Notes: generated from the letters alone by a model not told the origin. A DNA stretch of 46,632 nucleotides from Herpetosiphonaceae bacterium (GCA_036374795.1 DASUTC010000197.1:1-46632), one strand, 5' to 3'. Positions 1-8,529 are shown, counted from the first letter of the stretch. A program made the numbers and translations.

Positions 1-635
1 TCTCGCTGAGCCTGCTCTCCGGTCGGGCTTTTCCGCTGCGGGAAGAGCTGACGCTCTTGCGCGGCCTGGTGCAGCCACGCGACGGCCAGATGTACATGGA
101 CGTGGCTTGCTCGGCGGGGCTGTACGCGCGTGCCCTGGCCGTGCCGGGCGCGATCGTTGTGGGCGTCGATCATGCGTGGCCGATGCTGCACCAGGCGCGC
201 AGCCTGTCGCGACAGCGCGGGCAGCGGATCTCGTATATTCGCGCATCCGCGCAATCGCTGCCGATTGGCGATGGCGTTGCGGCGGGCGTGGGCATGGGCG
301 GCTCGCTCAACGAGATCGGCGATCAGCAGGCGGCGCTGCGCGAGATTCAGCGGGTGCTCCAGCCCGGAGGCCGTTTCTTCTGCATGAATCTGGTGGAGGC
401 GCAGAGCCGCTGGGGGCGGATCGTGCAGCGCGTCTTAGTCCCTGGCGGTGTTGCGTTTCCACCGCTGCCAGCGCTGGACACATGGTTCGAGCGGGCAGGC
501 CTGGGGCGGCTGGCACAGTGGCGCTGGCGTGTCGTGGCGATCACGCTGCTGGCAAGTCATGGAAACAAAGGAACAAACGAACAAGGGAACAAGGGGAAGA
601 AGCGAGAACAAGCCACAGGGGAGCAAGCCGTTTAA
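1..635 (+). CDS. SAM-dependent class I methyltransferase, 5'-truncated by the window edge
   Basis: The reading frame is open from base 3 and continues upstream of the window, so the visible TTG at 57 is not necessarily the start. Motif I is MDVACSAGLYARALA, followed by VGVDHAW (acidic end of strand beta2) and the post-motif LQPGGRFFCMNL, which are typical of UbiE/Methyltransf_11 enzymes that move a methyl group from S-adenosylmethionine to a small molecule or protein. The substrate cannot be read from sequence. The last 25 or so residues are rich in Asn, Lys, Gly, Glu and Gln and are not family sequence: they are encoded by an intergenic-type repeat (561-646) that the frame runs into before reaching TAA. 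The natural protein probably once ended near the ITLLASH segment. Confidence 0.8.
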   Translation, partial: SLSLLSGRAFPLREELTLLRGLVQPRDGQMYMDVACSAGLYARALAVPGAIVVGVDHAWPMLHQARSLSRQRGQRISYIRASAQSLPIGDGVAAGVGMGGSLNEIGDQQAALREIQRVLQPGGRFFCMNLVEAQSRWGRIVQRVLVPGGVAFPPLPALDTWFERAGLGRLAQWRWRVVAITLLASHGNKGTNEQGNKGKKREQATGEQAV

Positions 636-646
636 GCCTTTGTTCA
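561..646. repeat. Intergenic-family repeat tract, copy 1 (inside a CDS 3' end)
   Basis: Purine-rich tract with an approximate 8-nt period (AAGGAACA, AACGAACA, AGGGAACA) followed by AGCGAGAACAAGCC. The downstream CCTTTGTTC at 638-646 is nearly complementary to the start of the tract, so a long imperfect hairpin is possible. Here the repeat is translated as the C-terminus of the methyltransferase. Confidence 0.75.
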
Positions 647-673
647 TTCATCCTCCGGCCTGAGGGCGCGTAG

Positions 674-703
674 TTGCGCTGATTTCGCTTACTCGCATAT
701 AAT
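674..703 (+). promoter_or_regulatory. Sigma-70-type promoter for the carboxylase pair
   Basis: TTGCGC (674-679), 18-nt spacer, TATAAT (698-703). Transcription would begin near 710 and give a leader of about 65 nt before the GTG at 777. Confidence 0.5.
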
Positions 704-776
704 AGCCGCATCCAACCGCTTTGCTTCGTCCGATGCTCGCGATCAGACCCGGTATCGGTGATGGAGATAGCCAGCC

Positions 777-1037
777 GTGAAGACTCAGCCACTCGCCAGC
801 GCCGACCGTCAATCACCCGACGAGATCGTTGCGGCGATTATTGCGGTACAATCCTACCTTAGCGCAGAAGGGCAGGCAGCGCCCGCCGATCAGGCGGCTG
901 AGAGCGGCTGGCAGGCTGCCGCGAAGCTGTCGGTGCAGAGCTTGCAGCCCACGAAGCTAACCACGCCGCCGCGCTGGAACACGATCGAGCGACTACGCCG
1001 GGGCACGAGCGGCCTTTATGGGATCGTGGGCCTGTAG
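777..1037 (+). CDS. Small protein, probable acyl-CoA carboxylase epsilon-like subunit
   Basis: This 86-aa protein lies directly upstream of the biotin carboxylase gene. It starts with GTG preceded by a GGAG-containing site about 10 nt upstream. The N-terminal helix DEIVAAIIAVQSYL, a middle W and a C-terminal PPRWNTIERLRR segment follow the plan of small accessory subunits found beside biotin-dependent carboxylase genes, which help hold the biotin carboxylase and carboxyltransferase subunits together. That role is inferred mainly from position and this weak pattern; sequence similarity is not strong enough to be certain. No carboxyltransferase gene is present in the window. Confidence 0.6.
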   Translation: MKTQPLASADRQSPDEIVAAIIAVQSYLSAEGQAAPADQAAESGWQAAAKLSVQSLQPTKLTTPPRWNTIERLRRGTSGLYGIVGL

Positions 1038-1102
1038 GCCGCTAGACGGCTCAGGTTCTCAATCCGTCCGTTGTTTCTTCTTGCATTGGTTGGGAGTCCA
1101 GC

Positions 1103-2878
1103 TTGTTTTCAACTGTCCTTATCGCCAATCGCGGTGAGATTGCATTACGGGTGATGCGCGCGTGTAAGGAGCTTGGCCTGCGGACCGTCGCGGTCTACTC
1201 CGAGGCCGACCGGGACGCGCTCCATGTGCGCTACGCCGACGATGCGTATCTGATCGGGCCGCCCCCGGCCACCGAGAGCTACCTCCAGATCGAGACGATC
1301 ATCAGCGTCGCCAGGCGCGCGGGCGCAGGCGCGATTCATCCGGGCTACGGCTTTCTGGCCGAAAATGCCCACTTCGCGCGCGCCTGCCGCGAGGCCGGGC
1401 TGGTCTTTATCGGGCCGACGCCGGAGGCAATGGATCGCATGGGCGGCAAAGTGCCCGCGCGCAACGAGGCGATCGCGGCAGATGTGCCGATCGTGCCCGG
1501 CACGACGGAGCCGGTCGAAACGGCGCACGAGGTGCAGCGGCTCGGCGAGTCGTTTGGCTACCCGATCGCGATCAAAGCCAGCGCCGGAGGCGGAGGTCGT
1601 GGCCTCAAAGTGGTGACGCAGCCCGGCGAGGTGCAGGCGGCGTTCGAGAGCGCCAGGCGCGAGGCGGCGGCGTACTTCAAAAACGACGAGGTCTATGTCG
1701 AGAAATACATCACCGATCCGCGTCACATCGAGATCCAGATTCTCGGCGACACGCACGGCAACGTGCTCTATCTGGGCGAGCGCGATTGCTCGATCCAGCG
1801 ACGGCACCAGAAGCTCGTCGAGGAAAGCCCGTCGCCCGCGATCACGCCCGACATTCGCGCCGCGATGGGCGCGGCAGCGGTGCGGCTGGCGCAGCGCGTG
1901 GGCTATACCGGCGCGGGCACGCTAGAGTTTCTCTTCGAGGATGGGCAGTTCTACTTTCTGGAGATGAACACGCGCATCCAGGTCGAGCATACCGTCACCG
2001 AGCAGGTGACGGGGATCGATCTGGTGAAGTGGCAGATCGCGGTGGCGCAGGGCGCGCGCCTGCCGTGGACCCAGGACGAGATCGAGCTGCGCGGCCATGC
2101 GATCGAGTGCCGGATCAACGCCGAAGATCCCGCCGATGGCTTCCGTCCATCGCTGGGGCTGATCAGCGAGTACCGCGAGCCGCACGGCTTCGGTGTGCGC
2201 GTGGATAGCGGCTACACCGAAGGTGTGGCGATCCCGCAGTTCTATGACTCGCTGGTTGCAAAGCTGGTGACGTGGGGCCAGGATCGCGCCGAGGCGATTG
2301 CCCGCATGCGCCGCGCGCTGGACGATTTCACGATCGGCGGCGTGCGCACGACGATCCCCTTCCACCGGCAGGTAATGCAGCACCCGGCCTTCGAGCGCGG
2401 CGCGGCGACGGTTCGCTTCATCGGGCAGCATATCGCCGAGGCCGATCTCAAGGCGCTGGCGCAGCCGCAAGGGCCGGTCATGGCCGACGATGGAGCGGCG
2501 ACGGCCAGCAGCACGCGGACATTCGACGTGGAGGTCAACGGACGCCGCTTCCAGGTGCGCGTGGCGCAGCCCGATCTTCCAGCCGGAGCCTCCGGCAACG
2601 GCGCGTCCGCTGCGGCGCGTCCCCGCCGTGGAGCGCCAGCCAAGAAGCAAGCTCACGCCGCCGATCCGAACGCCGTGCTCAGCCCGATTCAAGGGACGGT
2701 CGTGGCCGTTCGCGCGCAGCCGGGCATGCAGGTCGAGGCTGGGCATGTTCTCTTTGTCGTCGAGGCGATGAAGATGGAAAACGAGATCACCGCGCCGCGC
2801 GCCGGGACGATCAAAGAGGTGCGCGTAGCGGAGCGCGCGGCGGTACAGGCCGGTGAGACGCTGGCGACGCTCGAATAA
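1103..2878 (+). CDS. accC: Acetyl-/propionyl-CoA carboxylase alpha chain (biotin carboxylase fused to biotin carrier)
   Basis: This 591-aa cytoplasmic enzyme carboxylates its own biotin using ATP and bicarbonate, for transfer to an acyl-CoA by a separate carboxyltransferase. The order is biotin-carboxylase N-domain (1-110), ATP-grasp (about 115-320) with the glycine loop AGGGGRGLK at 161-169 and FLEMNTRIQVEH near 290, biotin-carboxylase C-domain (about 335-445), an Ala/Pro/Arg-rich linker, and a biotinyl domain (about 520-591) with EAMKMEN, in which Lys557 carries biotin. The fused layout matches actinobacterial-type AccA3/PccA rather than E. coli AccC. The start is TTG with GGGAG about 8 nt upstream. 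It is probably cotranscribed with the 86-aa gene. The acyl-CoA preference (acetyl, propionyl or other) cannot be told from this subunit. Confidence 0.95.
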   Translation: MFSTVLIANRGEIALRVMRACKELGLRTVAVYSEADRDALHVRYADDAYLIGPPPATESYLQIETIISVARRAGAGAIHPGYGFLAENAHFARACREAGLVFIGPTPEAMDRMGGKVPARNEAIAADVPIVPGTTEPVETAHEVQRLGESFGYPIAIKASAGGGGRGLKVVTQPGEVQAAFESARREAAAYFKNDEVYVEKYITDPRHIEIQILGDTHGNVLYLGERDCSIQRRHQKLVEESPSPAITPDIRAAMGAAAVRLAQRVGYTGAGTLEFLFEDGQFYFLEMNTRIQVEHTVTEQVTGIDLVKWQIAVAQGARLPWTQDEIELRGHAIECRINAEDPADGFRPSLGLISEYREPHGFGVRVDSGYTEGVAIPQFYDSLVAKLVTWGQDRAEAIARMRRALDDFTIGGVRTTIPFHRQVMQHPAFERGAATVRFIGQHIAEADLKALAQPQGPVMADDGAATASSTRTFDVEVNGRRFQVRVAQPDLPAGASGNGASAAARPRRGAPAKKQAHAADPNAVLSPIQGTVVAVRAQPGMQVEAGHVLFVVEAMKMENEITAPRAGTIKEVRVAERAAVQAGETLATLE

Positions 2879-2880
2879 CG

Positions 2881-2910
2881 GCGCGCGGCTGTGTACGTCC
2901 AGCCGTGCGC
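2881..2910 (+). terminator. Hairpin after accC, weak terminator candidate
   Basis: GCGCGCGGCTG (2881-2891) pairs with CAGCCGTGCGC (2900-2910), with one G-U pair and an 8-nt loop. No T tract follows, so intrinsic termination is doubtful. Confidence 0.35.
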
Positions 2911-3073
2911 AGCACCCGCTGAGCGGCGATCGGACGGATCGCTGGTGCTCATCTTCGCGCTGGTCCCAGCCGCCGATACCCAACCAACCCAGGCACCCAC
3001 ACATGACGTACGACCGCAACCCACCACTGCGGAAGACGTATATTCACCACGTAGTGTTCACCAGGAGGCCACC

Positions 3074-3670
3074 ATGAACACGTCCACGAGTTCGTTGTCG
3101 GAGATGATCAACAGCAGCATCGTCGTTCTCACCCGGCCCAGCGTTTCGACATTCGAGCAGTACGAACGGCGTGGCGGAATGCGCGACGCGCTGATCTATG
3201 TCGGCGTTGCCGCCGCGCTGGCCGGTATCGTCGGCTTCATCTTCAACCTCATTTTCACCGGCGTTGCGGCTGCTATCGGGGGGTTGATTGCAGGTCTGCT
3301 CACCACGCTCCTCGGATTTACCGTTTTTGCCTTCGTGCTGTACTTCGTCGGCAAGCAGCAGGGCGGCACCGGCTCGCAGGACGAGGTCTTCTACACCTGC
3401 GCGCTCTATACCGCGCCGCTGCTGGCAATCACCGGGATTGTATCGGCGATTCCCGGCCTCAACTGTCTGCTTCTGCCAGTGACCCTGGCGGCGTATGTGT
3501 ACCAGCTTTACCTGGGCTATCTCGCGTCACGCTCCAGCATGAACCTCGGTCAAACCCCTGCGATCATCGCGGTTGTCGCCGCAATCTTGGCGCAGTGGGT
3601 CGTCGGCTTAATTATTGCTGCAATTGTGATCACGCCGTTCGTCATAAATGCTGCCACGAGCGGTGGTTAA
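3074..3670 (+). CDS. Yip1-like multi-pass membrane protein
   Basis: The frame is open from 2891, but the start is set at ATG 3074 by a strong AGGAGG site (3063-3068) five bases upstream, giving about 198 aa. A 50-residue cytoplasmic N-terminus (SEMINSSIVVLTRPSVSTFEQYERRGG) is followed by four or five hydrophobic segments: ALIYVGVAAALAGIVGFIF, a glycine-rich pair, ALYTAPLLAITGIVSAIPG, and a C-terminal IIAVVAAILAQWVVGLIIAAI. The order of a helical lead-in then a membrane bundle matches Yip1-domain proteins. No enzymatic residues are visible and the function is unknown. The next gene is also a small Gly-rich membrane protein. Confidence 0.7.
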   Translation: MNTSTSSLSEMINSSIVVLTRPSVSTFEQYERRGGMRDALIYVGVAAALAGIVGFIFNLIFTGVAAAIGGLIAGLLTTLLGFTVFAFVLYFVGKQQGGTGSQDEVFYTCALYTAPLLAITGIVSAIPGLNCLLLPVTLAAYVYQLYLGYLASRSSMNLGQTPAIIAVVAAILAQWVVGLIIAAIVITPFVINAATSGG

Positions 3671-3686
3671 TCGGATGCTGATGGCA

Positions 3687-3705
3687 GGGAGATCGCAGAT
3701 CTCCC
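3687..3705 (+). terminator. Hairpin after the Yip1-like gene
   Basis: GGGAGATC, loop GCA, GATCTCCC: eight perfect pairs, followed by CCTATCTTT. This is a plausible but weak intrinsic terminator. Confidence 0.4.
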
Positions 3706-3854
3706 CCTATCTTTAAGCACGAGGAGTTACGCGGTCGTCTGAGCGGCCCTGCGGTGGAGCGGTCCTGGATTGGTCAGGATATCTTCGCTGCTGCCGCAGG
3801 CCCAAAGCTCTGCAAGAACAGATGGCTGCATAGCTCATACAAGGAGGAGTAAAG

Positions 3855-4445
3855 ATGTCGGGAACTGTGCGCGCTGGATTAGTGTTTGGTCTTGCCGCGG
3901 TCTTGGCGTTTCTTGGCGGTTTCCTGATTCCGATCCCATGTGTCAATATGATCCTCGGCTTCGGCTCCGTGATCGCGCTCGGCTGGGGTGCGGGCTACAC
4001 CGGGGCCAAGACCACAGGCGCGGGACCGGGCCAGGGCACCGGGCGCGGGCTCACGGCAGGTGCAATTGCCGGAACTGTTGTGCTGATCGGGAGCGTCCTC
4101 GTATTCCTGCTGGTGCAATATATTCCTGGTTTTCAGGATGCGATCAGTCAGGGTTTGCAGCAGGCGGCCCAACAGAATCCTGAGGTCGGCGATGTTGACG
4201 TAGGCAGCTTTCTGGGCCTCGGCCTCGGCATCGCGGGGTTCATGTGCGGCATCATCAACTTTATCTTGATGCTGATCGGCGGCGCGATCGGCGGCATGAT
4301 GTGGAAGGGCACCCCCACCACGGCGGACTATGTTCCCGCTGGCAGCTACCAGCCGAACCAGCCCTTCGGCAATCCGCCCAGCACGTCAGGCGATGAGGGC
4401 GGCGCGCGAATCTACGATTCGAACGATCCGAACCGCCAGCAGTAG
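3855..4445 (+). CDS. Glycine-rich membrane protein of unknown function
   Basis: A 196-aa protein starting at an ATG preceded by AAGGAGGAG (3840-3848). It has about four transmembrane segments: 9-29 and 33-50 near the N-terminus, a third around GAIAGTVVLIGSVLVFLLVQYI, and a fourth in GFMCGIINFILMLIGGAIGGMMW. Between segments 3 and 4 is a short polar region with DAISQGLQQAAQQNPEVGDVDVG. The C-terminal 45 residues are a Pro/Asn/Gln/Gly-rich soluble tail. The pattern resembles small DUF4199/TMEM-type membrane proteins, but no family could be assigned. It is followed by a strong intrinsic terminator, so it appears to end a unit separate from sdh. Confidence 0.7.
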   Translation: MSGTVRAGLVFGLAAVLAFLGGFLIPIPCVNMILGFGSVIALGWGAGYTGAKTTGAGPGQGTGRGLTAGAIAGTVVLIGSVLVFLLVQYIPGFQDAISQGLQQAAQQNPEVGDVDVGSFLGLGLGIAGFMCGIINFILMLIGGAIGGMMWKGTPTTADYVPAGSYQPNQPFGNPPSTSGDEGGARIYDSNDPNRQQ

Positions 4446-4505
4446 CGGTGGTGGCCTTCGGGCGGCGGCGCAGGCGTAACGCCTACAGTGATCTGCGCTA
4501 TAATG

Positions 4506-4548
4506 GAAGCGGCAATTGCGAACGAATCTCGCAAGCCGCTTCTTTTTT
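4506..4548 (+). terminator. Strong intrinsic terminator
   Basis: GAAGCGGC (4506-4513), AA bulge, TTGCGA (516-521), 7-nt loop, TCGCAA (529-534), GCCGCTTC (535-542), then TTTTTT (543-548). Fourteen pairs plus a six-T tail. It closes the transcript of the preceding membrane protein. Confidence 0.85.
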
Positions 4549-4580
4549 GCGCTTGCGGAAGAGAGCGCTCGTGCGCCGAG

Positions 4581-4646
4581 AGGCCGGGGACGAAAGCTCA
4601 ACGTTCGATGAACTCGGAACTCGAAGCTTGAAACTCGGAACCGGAG
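4581..4646. repeat. Intergenic-family repeat tract, copy 2
   Basis: GGCCGGGGACGA is followed by 7-nt-type units: TTCGATGAACTCGGAACTCGAAGCTTGAAACTCGGAACC in pieces. The GGCCGGGGACGA lead is shared with the copy at 8321. It lies between a terminator and the sdh promoter region. Confidence 0.65.
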
Positions 4647-4741
4647 GTAGCATCTTTCGGCGCTGTTCGCTGTGGATCTTGCCGTGGGGGAACGCGCTTA
4701 GAATCGCTCGTTGCAGATGCTGGGTTGAAAGGAGTTTCGTC

Positions 4742-5125
4742 GTGAATCGAACCTTTGCGGATCGCTACCGGGGCGGCGTGGGCATGCTGGCCTGGCTGCT
4801 GCATCGTTTGTCGGGGCTGGCGCTCAGTGCGTACCTGCTCCTGCACATTTACGATCTGCGGGCTGCCCAACGCAGCGCGCAAGCCTTCGACGAAGCGCTC
4901 GCTGTCTTCCAGACGCCCTTCTGGAAAGTGATGGATCTGCTGCTGGTAGCAGCGGTGCTCTTCCATGCGCTCAACGGTATCCGGCTGCTGGCCTTCGATG
5001 CGGGCTGGGGCCTGCGCAATCAGCGGCAGCTCTTCTGGATCGCGCTTGCCGTCACCCTTGGCGTGCTCTTCTTCTCGGCGGTCATGACGTTTTCTCACCT
5101 GCCCGCGACGGCAGCGGCTAGATAG
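4742..5125 (+). CDS. sdhC: Succinate dehydrogenase cytochrome b subunit
   Basis: A 127-aa inner-membrane subunit that anchors the SdhAB catalytic pair and helps bind heme b and quinone. The frame is open from 4448, but GTG 4742 is chosen because AAAGGAG lies about 8 nt upstream and the protein then opens with the usual polar N-terminus. Three membrane spans are visible. The family signature HRLSG (about residue 20) begins span 1, LLHIYDL offers a heme-ligand histidine, and span 2 carries LFHALNGIRLL, the H-x3-G-I-R motif near the quinone site. It is first in sdhCDAB, and sdhD starts 10 nt after its stop. A TAGAAT at 4699-4704 may be the -10 box, but the best -35 (TTGCCG, 4679) is too close. 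Confidence 0.9.
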   Translation: MNRTFADRYRGGVGMLAWLLHRLSGLALSAYLLLHIYDLRAAQRSAQAFDEALAVFQTPFWKVMDLLLVAAVLFHALNGIRLLAFDAGWGLRNQRQLFWIALAVTLGVLFFSAVMTFSHLPATAAAR

Positions 5126-5134
5126 GAAGCAGCT

Positions 5135-5563
5135 ATGGCAATGCAAGATCGAGTCATCGGCAATGTAACTGCCCAGCCGCAGCGGGTGCGCCACGCGCCG
5201 CAGCGCGGCACGCTTCCGTGGGTGCTGCAACGGGTGACGGCGTACGGCCTGGTGCTGTTCCTGGCCGTGCATATGTGGTTCAACCACTTCGCCGACGTGA
5301 CGACCGGTAATCGTCTGACGTTCGAGCTGGTCAATCGGCGCTTCGAGCTGTATCCCGTGCTGTACGCGATCAACGATATTGGTCTGCTGACCTTTACGAT
5401 CTTTCATGGTCTGAACGGCGTGCGCAACGTGGTCTACGACTGGTCGACCAGCCCCGCGATTCGGCGGATGGCGACGATCCTGCTGCTGATCGTCGGCCTG
5501 GTGGCGCTCTTCGACGGCTCGCTGACGCTGCTGGCGATCATGGATCTGCCGATGACCCGTTAA
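5135..5563 (+). CDS. sdhD: Succinate dehydrogenase hydrophobic membrane anchor subunit
   Basis: A 142-aa membrane protein with three predicted spans: LQRVTAYGLVLFLAVHMWFNHF, YPVLYAINDIGLLTFTIFHGLNGVRNVVYD and MATILLLIVGLVALFDGSLTLLAI (described here as segments, each shorter in the membrane). HMWFNHF and FHGLNGVRNV provide heme- or quinone-side histidines of the type seen in SdhC/SdhD folds. Its N-terminus (about 30 residues) is Arg/Gln-rich and cytoplasmic. An AGGAAG site precedes the ATG. Two separate small anchor subunits, rather than one large cytochrome b, indicate a four-subunit complex II. Confidence 0.88.
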   Translation: MAMQDRVIGNVTAQPQRVRHAPQRGTLPWVLQRVTAYGLVLFLAVHMWFNHFADVTTGNRLTFELVNRRFELYPVLYAINDIGLLTFTIFHGLNGVRNVVYDWSTSPAIRRMATILLLIVGLVALFDGSLTLLAIMDLPMTR

Positions 5564-5637
5564 AGATTGCGCGTGGCGCAGCATCGCTGCTATGCTGCCG
5601 CGTGCCACATCGCAGACTAGAAATCAGGTGAAACGCT

Positions 5638-7431
5638 GTGATTACCCATGATGTGATTATCGTCGGCAGCGGGCTGGCCGGGATGCGCTGTGCGGTTGAG
5701 ATTCGGCGCAAGGCTCCCCAGGCCGACATCGCGATCGTCTCCAAGATCTACCCCACGCGCTCGCACTCCGGCGCGGCGCAGGGCGGCATCGCCGCGCCGC
5801 TCGGCAATGTGCGCTACGATGAAAACCAGATGCCCGTGCCGGACTCGGAGGAGAATCCGCAGGATAACTGGCAGATCCATATGTACGATACCGTCAAGGG
5901 CGCTGACTTTATCGGCGACCAGGACGCGATCGAGATTTTGTGCCGCGAGGCCGCGCCGACGATCTATGAGCTTGAGCATATGGGCGTGCCGTTCTCGCGC
6001 CTGCCGGATGGCCGGATCGCACAGCGGCCCTTCGGCGGTCACGCCAATCCCCGCGCCTGCTACGCCGCCGACCGCACGGGCCACGCGCTGCTGCACACGC
6101 TCTACGGCGAGCTGGTGCGCTACGACATCAAGGTCTATCCCGAATCGTATATGCTGGGGCTGGTCGTCGAGGATAACATCTGCCGTGGCATCACGGTGAT
6201 GGATATTCGCACCGGGCAGATCGAGACGATCCAGGCCAAGGCGACGATGTTCGGCACCGGCGGCTACGGTCGCGCCTTCAAGATCACGTCGAACGCTTTT
6301 TCCTCCACGGGCGACGGCATTACCGCAGCCTACCGCGTCGGGCTGCCGCTCGAAGACATGGAGTTTGTGCAGTTCCACCCGACTGGCCTCTTTTCCCACG
6401 GCATCCTGCTGTCGGAGGGCGCGCGCGGCGAGGGCGGCTACCTGCTGAATGGCCTCGGCGAGCGCTTTATGACGCGCTACGCGCCCGGACGGATGGAGCT
6501 TGCGCCCCGCGATGTTGTCTCGCGCGCGATCTACGCTGAGATCGAGGCGGGTCGCGGCGCAGGGCCGAACGCCGACTATGTGCTGCTCGATCTGCGTCAC
6601 CTGGGCAAGAAGAAGCTGGACGAGCGGCTGCCGCAGATCACCGAGCTGGCGCGCGATTACCTGGGTATCGATCCGGTGACGGAGCCGGTGCCGATCCAGC
6701 CGACCGCGCACTACTCGATGGGCGGCATTCCCACCGACGCCGATGGTCGCGTGGTGACGACGATCGACGGCCAGGATACGGTGATCGTGGGCTTCTTTGC
6801 GGCAGGCGAGTGCGCCTGCGCGTCGGTCCACGGCGCGAACCGGCTGGGCACTAACTCGCTGCTTGAGGCGACGGTCTTTGGTCGGCGCACGGGGCAGACG
6901 ATCGCCAACTTCTTGCTCGGCGAGGCCAGGGACGGCAGGGGCCTCGCGCCGATGCCCGCGTATGCCTTGAAGCAGGCCGAGGATGAGGTCGCCGAGCTGC
7001 TGAGCCGTCGCGGCAGTGAGAACCACGCCGATATTCGCAAAGAGCTACAGGCGACGATGTTCGGCAACGCGGGTGTGTTCCGCCAGCCCGACAAGCTGAC
7101 GCAGCAGCTTGGGATCATCAACGATCTGCGCGAGCGCTTCCAGCGCATCTCGCTCGACGACAGGGGCCGCAAGTACAACACCGAGCTGGTCGATGTGCTT
7201 GAGCTGTCGCATCTGCTTGAGTTTTCGGAGTGCATCGTCGCGGGAGCGCTGGCCCGTGAGGAGTCGCGGGGCGCTCATGCCCGCCGCGATTTCCCGAAGC
7301 GCGACGACGCCAAATGGATGAAGCATACGCTTGCGTTCCGTGGCGCGGATGGCCGCCCGCAGTTGACCTATAAGCCGGTGCGGTATGGCCCCGAAGGCCC
7401 GCGCTTCCAGCCGGAAGAACGGAAGTATTAG
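5638..7431 (+). CDS. sdhA: Succinate dehydrogenase flavoprotein subunit
   Basis: This 597-aa subunit oxidises succinate to fumarate in the TCA cycle and passes electrons to SdhB. The FAD-binding Rossmann motif [13 protein letters not shown] is at residues 9-21, and the covalent FAD histidine is in [11 protein letters not shown] (His43). The catalytic cap includes [11 protein letters not shown] and [10 protein letters not shown], and [13 protein letters not shown] binds FAD near residue 400. The C-terminal helical domain ends [19 protein letters not shown]. The start is GTG with AGGTG about 8 nt upstream. Length is normal for the family. Between it and sdhB is a 69-nt gap holding a repeat tract, unusual inside a tight operon. 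Confidence 0.96.
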   Translation: MITHDVIIVGSGLAGMRCAVEIRRKAPQADIAIVSKIYPTRSHSGAAQGGIAAPLGNVRYDENQMPVPDSEENPQDNWQIHMYDTVKGADFIGDQDAIEILCREAAPTIYELEHMGVPFSRLPDGRIAQRPFGGHANPRACYAADRTGHALLHTLYGELVRYDIKVYPESYMLGLVVEDNICRGITVMDIRTGQIETIQAKATMFGTGGYGRAFKITSNAFSSTGDGITAAYRVGLPLEDMEFVQFHPTGLFSHGILLSEGARGEGGYLLNGLGERFMTRYAPGRMELAPRDVVSRAIYAEIEAGRGAGPNADYVLLDLRHLGKKKLDERLPQITELARDYLGIDPVTEPVPIQPTAHYSMGGIPTDADGRVVTTIDGQDTVIVGFFAAGECACASVHGANRLGTNSLLEATVFGRRTGQTIANFLLGEARDGRGLAPMPAYALKQAEDEVAELLSRRGSENHADIRKELQATMFGNAGVFRQPDKLTQQLGIINDLRERFQRISLDDRGRKYNTELVDVLELSHLLEFSECIVAGALAREESRGAHARRDFPKRDDAKWMKHTLAFRGADGRPQLTYKPVRYGPEGPRFQPEERKY

Positions 7432-7486
7432 AACAAAGAGCAGAGCACAAAGCACACCAGGAAATGCACCGGTTCTCTGTTCTCGC
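7431..7486. repeat. Intergenic-family repeat tract, copy 3 (sdhA-sdhB gap)
   Basis: GAACAAAGAGCAGAGCACAAAGCAC is matched downstream by the inverted GGTTCTCTGTTCTCGCTC, so the tract can fold into an imperfect hairpin within the sdh mRNA. It could alter sdhA to sdhB stoichiometry, but this is inference. Confidence 0.65.
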
Positions 7487-7500
7487 TCAAGGAGCACTAG

Positions 7501-8313
7501 ATGGAAGTTCGATTTCGCGTGCATCGCTTCGATCCTGAGGTGGACGTGACGCCGCGCTATCAGGTATACACGGTCGATGTCGAGGGCGACATGACGGTCC
7601 TCGATGCGCTGCATCAGATCAAGTGGTACCAGGATGGCACAGTCACGTTTCGGCGCTCGTGCCGCTCCGCGATCTGCGGCTCGTGCGGCATGCTGATCAA
7701 CGGGCGCAATCGTCTGGCCTGCAATACTCGTGTCGGCGATCTGAACTCGCCCGAAGTCTCGGTTAGCCCGCTGCCGGGCTTTCCGGTGCTGCGCGATCTG
7801 GTAGTAGACTGGGACCCGTTCTTTGCCAAGGACGCGGCGATGATGCCGTATCTGATCAACGACACGCCAGCGCCACAGAAGGAGCGCCGCCAGTCGCCGG
7901 AGGAGTACGAGCAGATCGACAATGCGACGCTGTGTATCATGTGCGGCTGCTGCTCGTCGGCCTGTCCGATCGTCTGGAGCAACGGCGAGTACTACGGCCC
8001 GGCGGCGCTGACGCGGCTCTACCGCTTCGTCTTTGATACGCGCGATACCGCAACCCAGGAGCGGCTGGCGCTGGCAGGCTCCGAGGAAGGTGCCTGGCGC
8101 TGCCATACGATCTTCAACTGCACCACAGACTGTCCCAAGGGGGTGCTCAATACCCAGAATATCCAGGCGCTCAAGCGCAAAGTGATGCTCAAGAACCTGG
8201 GCTTTGGCGGCACGCGGATCGCGTTCGAGCTACCGCCGCCCAAGCCGAAGCCGCTGTCCGACGCGACCGCCGCCGCGCACGGCGATTATGGAGCCGGGCA
8301 TCACCGGCACTAG
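7501..8313 (+). CDS. sdhB: Succinate dehydrogenase iron-sulfur subunit
   Basis: A 270-aa electron-transfer subunit linking SdhA flavin to membrane quinone. The N-terminal ferredoxin domain carries the [2Fe-2S] cysteines in CRSAICGSCGML and RLAC (Cys54, 59, 62, 74). CIMCGCCSSACP near residue 145 supplies the [4Fe-4S] site, and CHTIFNCTTDCPKG near 200 supplies the [3Fe-4S] site. AAGGAGC precedes the ATG. The C-terminus is a short Pro/Lys then Gly/His tail (GDYGAGHHRH). The stop codon lies inside a perfect 14-bp palindrome (8305-8318), and a repeat tract follows immediately. Confidence 0.95.
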   Translation: MEVRFRVHRFDPEVDVTPRYQVYTVDVEGDMTVLDALHQIKWYQDGTVTFRRSCRSAICGSCGMLINGRNRLACNTRVGDLNSPEVSVSPLPGFPVLRDLVVDWDPFFAKDAAMMPYLINDTPAPQKERRQSPEEYEQIDNATLCIMCGCCSSACPIVWSNGEYYGPAALTRLYRFVFDTRDTATQERLALAGSEEGAWRCHTIFNCTTDCPKGVLNTQNIQALKRKVMLKNLGFGGTRIAFELPPPKPKPLSDATAAAHGDYGAGHHRH

Positions 8314-8320
8314 TGCCGCT

Positions 8321-8453
8321 AGGCCGGGGACGATAGAACAAAGGAACAAGGGGGCAGGGGAACCAACAAAGATCAAAGGGAACTTGAAACTTTGAACGTT
8401 GAACTTGAAACTTCCTGACCCCCGACTCCTGATCCCTGGATTGAACTTGGAAC
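8321..8453. repeat. Intergenic-family repeat tract, copy 4
   Basis: One of the longest copies. It begins with GGCCGGGGACGA (as at 4581), continues with the 8-nt AAC/AAG block (GAACAAAGGAACAAGG) and then the 7-nt block (GAACTTGAAACTTTGAACG and GAACTTGAAACTTCC). It separates sdhB from the tRNA-Thr promoter. Confidence 0.8.
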
Positions 8454-8490
8454 ACCGCAGCGAGGCGGTGAATGTTCGGGCACAATTGGT

Positions 8491-8519
8491 TTGACGAACC
8501 GACTCGCTTGTGTTATCAT
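8491..8519 (+). promoter_or_regulatory. Promoter of tRNA-Thr
   Basis: TTGACG (8491-8496), 17-nt spacer, TATCAT (8514-8519). Predicted transcription start is about 4 nt before the tRNA. Confidence 0.75.
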
Positions 8520-8529
8520 ATGCGCCGTC

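Noticed and set aside
1922-3019. Minus-strand open frame (365 codons) opposite accC
   Set aside because: Shadow of a confidently identified gene.
5617-7026. Minus-strand open frame (469 codons) opposite sdhA
   Set aside because: sdhA is certain from its motifs, and the opposite frame has shadow-type composition.
8305-8318. Perfect 14-bp palindrome over the sdhB stop
   Set aside because: Too short a stem with no loop to be a hairpin terminator; could be a protein site but nothing else supports it.
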